Origin: Apostichopus japonicus
Lineage: Eukaryota > Echinodermata > Holothuroidea > Aspidochirotida > Stichopodidae
Assembly (NCBI RefSeq): GCF_037975245.1
Contig: NC_092578.1
Span: forward strand, 19,257,321-19,321,320
Length of the DNA stretch: 64,000 nt
Reading direction: 5' to 3'
Each line of letters begins with the position of its first letter. Position 1 is the stretch's first letter. Positions 61,801-64,000 of the stretch are shown one piece after another. Both the position numbers and the translations under genes were made by a program. Under the pieces are notes generated by a model. That model was not told where the DNA came from. It ran no database searches and saw only the letters and a list, made by a program, of their open reading frames with translations.

Positions 61801-63028
61801 CTGTACAGTTTTACAAGAAAAGCAACTTTCAACTGGTAGCAAGATATTGATGATCATCATTCATTCCTGTGATGAGGCTTACGACACTAACTATACCATC
61901 AAAAAAATCATTGAAATTTCGTCTCCAATGAACAAACGCACTCTTGCATGACTCTGACATAGAGAATGCATCCATGCATGCCTATCTTTTAGACATCTGT
62001 ATATATACAGGTATTGTAAGAATTAAGCTAGAAAATTACAAGGAGTTCAAAATTGCCTAAGATCCCATTTCCTTCTCATACTAGTGAATAGCAAGTGTGG
62101 TGACATCTTGTTCACATATCTTACTTAGTATTCTCGGACATATGATGTAAATGTTTGCTTTAATTTGTTTAACTGCCGTATAGAAGAGCTCCTGAATATG
62201 AACTTACCAAATGTTAGAATACTGACAGATTCAATGGCGTTAATATTTGCAAAATTCCAGTCCCCTGGTTCGACTTCTCTGTAAACAAAGAAATTTTGAA
62301 GGAGGCTTAAATATGAAGATTTTATCTTAAGTTTTTAAAGGCCATCTGATATTCTTCCTCAAACACCTTTCTATAATTATCACAGGAACAGAGAGAAACA
62401 GCTAAAGACCATTCATGAAGATAAATGTTCTGTGACTTCTAGTTCTGTTGTCAAGAATTTTGAAATCGGATGATAACTCATCTCATGAGTTTTTCAAGCA
62501 CAGTCGGTGACTGTCCCGAACAGCCTTATGAAATAGTAGGACAAACATAAAAATTTAACTTTAGAAAAAATTAGACAAAAGTAGGTAAAATTGAAGGAAA
62601 AAGTAGAACAAAATTAGGACTGAAACACAATTTCTACTATTTTGAGCTTTCTTCTTACAACGATAATGTATAAATGATTAAGATTGACAAAGACTTCTTG
62701 AGAGCTATATGTCATTGTGATGTCACTCAATCACTTTGCTGTTGCCAGGTGCATAATAGTACATCAGACTTGGAAATATCAGATCATGTGATTTTCGATA
62801 CATTGTTGCAGTATATTTGAACAATTCAAGTCATTTCATCACAGAATATATCTCTTCTTCTTTTTTTATTAAATGCAAATTTCTGATCTAGTCTGTCTGC
62901 AATATCTACTGTGAATTTTTATATTAGAGAGGTTTAGCCCACACAAATACTTACATATCAATTGTTCCAATACGTATAATGATGACAACACACAACAAGA
63001 TGAGCAACACCATCGATAGAAAAGCAAC
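58803..63028 (-). CDS. Sodium-coupled amino-acid transporter, SLC38A11-like (3' part)
   Basis: Six exons with matching phases: 62955-63028, 62208-62278, 61477-61638, 60484-60596, 59615-59761, 58803-59051 (stop TGA at 58803). They encode the last 271 residues; the N-terminal half must lie beyond 64000 or in exons I could not identify. Diagnostic stretches: AFVCHHNAFLIFASLETPT, HFTQGDLLQNYCYTDDLVN, and MCTYPLECLVCREV. These match SLC38A11-type members of the amino-acid/auxin permease fold (family patterns CHHNxFLxYxSLExPT and NYCxxDDLV..TYPxECxVxRE). Four hydrophobic segments precede the last pair, which flanks ILPAACYIRWEG. SLC38 proteins are multi-pass plasma- or endo-membrane carriers for neutral amino acids; SLC38A11 itself is poorly characterised, so substrate is not assigned. 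SLC38A7/A8 are less likely. Confidence 0.88.
59146..59325. repeat. ~90-bp direct duplication in an SLC38 intron
   Basis: GTCATTAATGACACTATGTCAAGAAGGACTC-like sequence through CTTTCATGCACGTGT occurs twice in tandem (about 59143-59222 and 59224-59322). Each copy contains GCAGCATCCTGCAGCCTG. Confidence 0.8.
60640..61135. repeat. ~36-bp AT-rich minisatellite, about 13 copies
   Basis: The unit is TATGTATTGAATTTATG then TAAAGCAACACTAAA with small indels. It lies between the SLC38 exons at 60484-60596 and 61477-61638. Confidence 0.9.
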
Positions 63029-64000
63029 CTGTGAAAGTGAAAATAAATATGAAACAGGAAGGAATTAGTTGGCAAAATTCCAGAAAACGGGAACCTGATA
63101 TGACAATATCAGGAATAGATGGTAAATGGCAAACCATATACAAGAGTTTTTCTTCACCTATCAAATTGTAATTAGTGAAAAATCATGATTATTTTATCAT
63201 TAGTTACCACTCAGGTTAAAGAAACTATTTTGAAGTTGAACAGGCCTGACTTTTTCATTCTGGCAGGATCTTCTTCACAGACAGACTAATAGGAAACCCA
63301 AAATAACAGTTTAGATATCTGTCAAATTAAAACTAAAAATGTGTCTATTTTAACCAGTTCCTACTGAAGACCCAGTCCTTCAGGATGTAGATACCTTGAC
63401 TGCCTCTGGAGAAGATATTGCTTGGATTAACACCTCAGAACATTTAATTTTGATGCATTAGAAATATTTGCACTAGCAGCTAGTGTTGTTGCAGTAGAAA
63501 CAAACTAGTCAAATTAACACACTAATTATGCCAACACATACTGTATATAGCGGCTGTTTCGTGACTCTAAGCACGATTGAAGATTGCTTAAACCTTGGAT
63601 AGTAGTCGCTATATAAATTATTTTGATTGATTGGTATCCAAAGCCAGGGTTTTATGGTTTGTTAGGTGTCTTACCAGCAGTCTTGACAACTAGGCAGAAT
63701 GGACAATTCTGTGATTTCTCTGCACTGGATGGTTAAAGTTATCGATGCGTTAAACAGATTACACGTTGATCTGAACCCTCAACCATCTGTGTTAGAGTGT
63801 CACCTTTTCATTTCCCAGCTTTACTCATGTTTTTGTTTGATTCTGACAATAATTTATATGCTTTTTCTGATTAGGAAAACTGAAGTTGCATTCAATAAAA
63901 CCTTTATACTGCTTTAAATCTCAATGACAATGAAAACAGATAATTTCTCAACCATGCATTGAGTTTGTAAGTCTCCCCAAAAAGTCGATAGCAAACTTTT
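63029..64000. other. Upstream intron of the SLC38 gene
   Basis: No further exon is convincingly recognised. A 15-base segment at 63675-63689 is flanked by minus-strand AG and GTAAGA and keeps phase, but is too short to trust. Confidence 0.35.

Noticed and set aside
63675-63689. 15-base micro-exon (LSRLL) of the SLC38 gene
   Set aside because: Splice sites and phase fit, but the segment is too short and its match to the family's xKLGK position is weak.

Overview
The window is nuclear DNA of a multicellular animal. Genes are split by GT-AG introns of a few hundred to about 2,000 bases, intergenic DNA is AT-rich, and there are many long G or C runs, minisatellites and transposon remnants. The gene set (a Fer3-type bHLH factor, RIF1, an SLC38A11-like transporter, an L-galactose-dehydrogenase-like aldo-keto reductase) and the frequent TAGGCCTA-type motifs suggest a marine invertebrate deuterostome, most likely an echinoderm. 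The species call is inference.

Layout. 1-2,774: no gene seen. 2,775-3,503 (-): single-exon bHLH gene close to FERD3L/Nato3. 3,504-7,600: intergenic. 7,690-7,880: CRE-like cluster, probably the promoter of the next gene. 8,012-16,539 (+): an unrecognised large gene. It has a tiny first exon, then one giant exon encoding an acidic region, an RVRF (PP1-docking-like) motif, six decaying copies of a ~135-residue Lys-rich repeat and a C-terminal transmembrane tail. This giant exon is split by a 3,265-bp DNA transposon at 12,762-16,026 with 32-bp perfect inverted termini and a perfect 8-bp target duplication. Removing the element plus one duplication restores one open reading frame. The element carries a THAP zinc-finger exon and a nested MITE-like element.

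19,706-25,466 (-): aldo-keto reductase, nine coding exons resolved, 359 aa, with minisatellites in its introns. 26.1-29.2 kb: intergenic, with a LINE 3' remnant and the probable RIF1 promoter. 29,310-51,990 (+): RIF1, 29 coding exons resolved with consistent phases, 2,670 aa, complete from the HEAT-type N-terminal region to the C-terminal domain. Its introns hold a second LINE remnant, G-rich and AT-rich minisatellites and a duplicated splice acceptor. 54.5-57.1 kb: repeat-rich, with a tandem array of tRNA-like monomers, two further tRNA-like units, a GC-rich minisatellite and TGACCT-rich repeats. 58,803-63,028 (-): last six exons of an SLC38A11-like amino-acid transporter whose 5' part lies beyond the right edge.

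The genes do not form an operon or obvious pathway: one developmental transcription factor, one replication-timing and DNA-repair regulator, one metabolic enzyme, one transporter and one unknown, probably membrane-anchored protein. The most unusual item is the frame-preserving transposon insertion in the unknown gene. The duplicated in-frame RIF1 acceptor and the tRNA-like tandem array come next.
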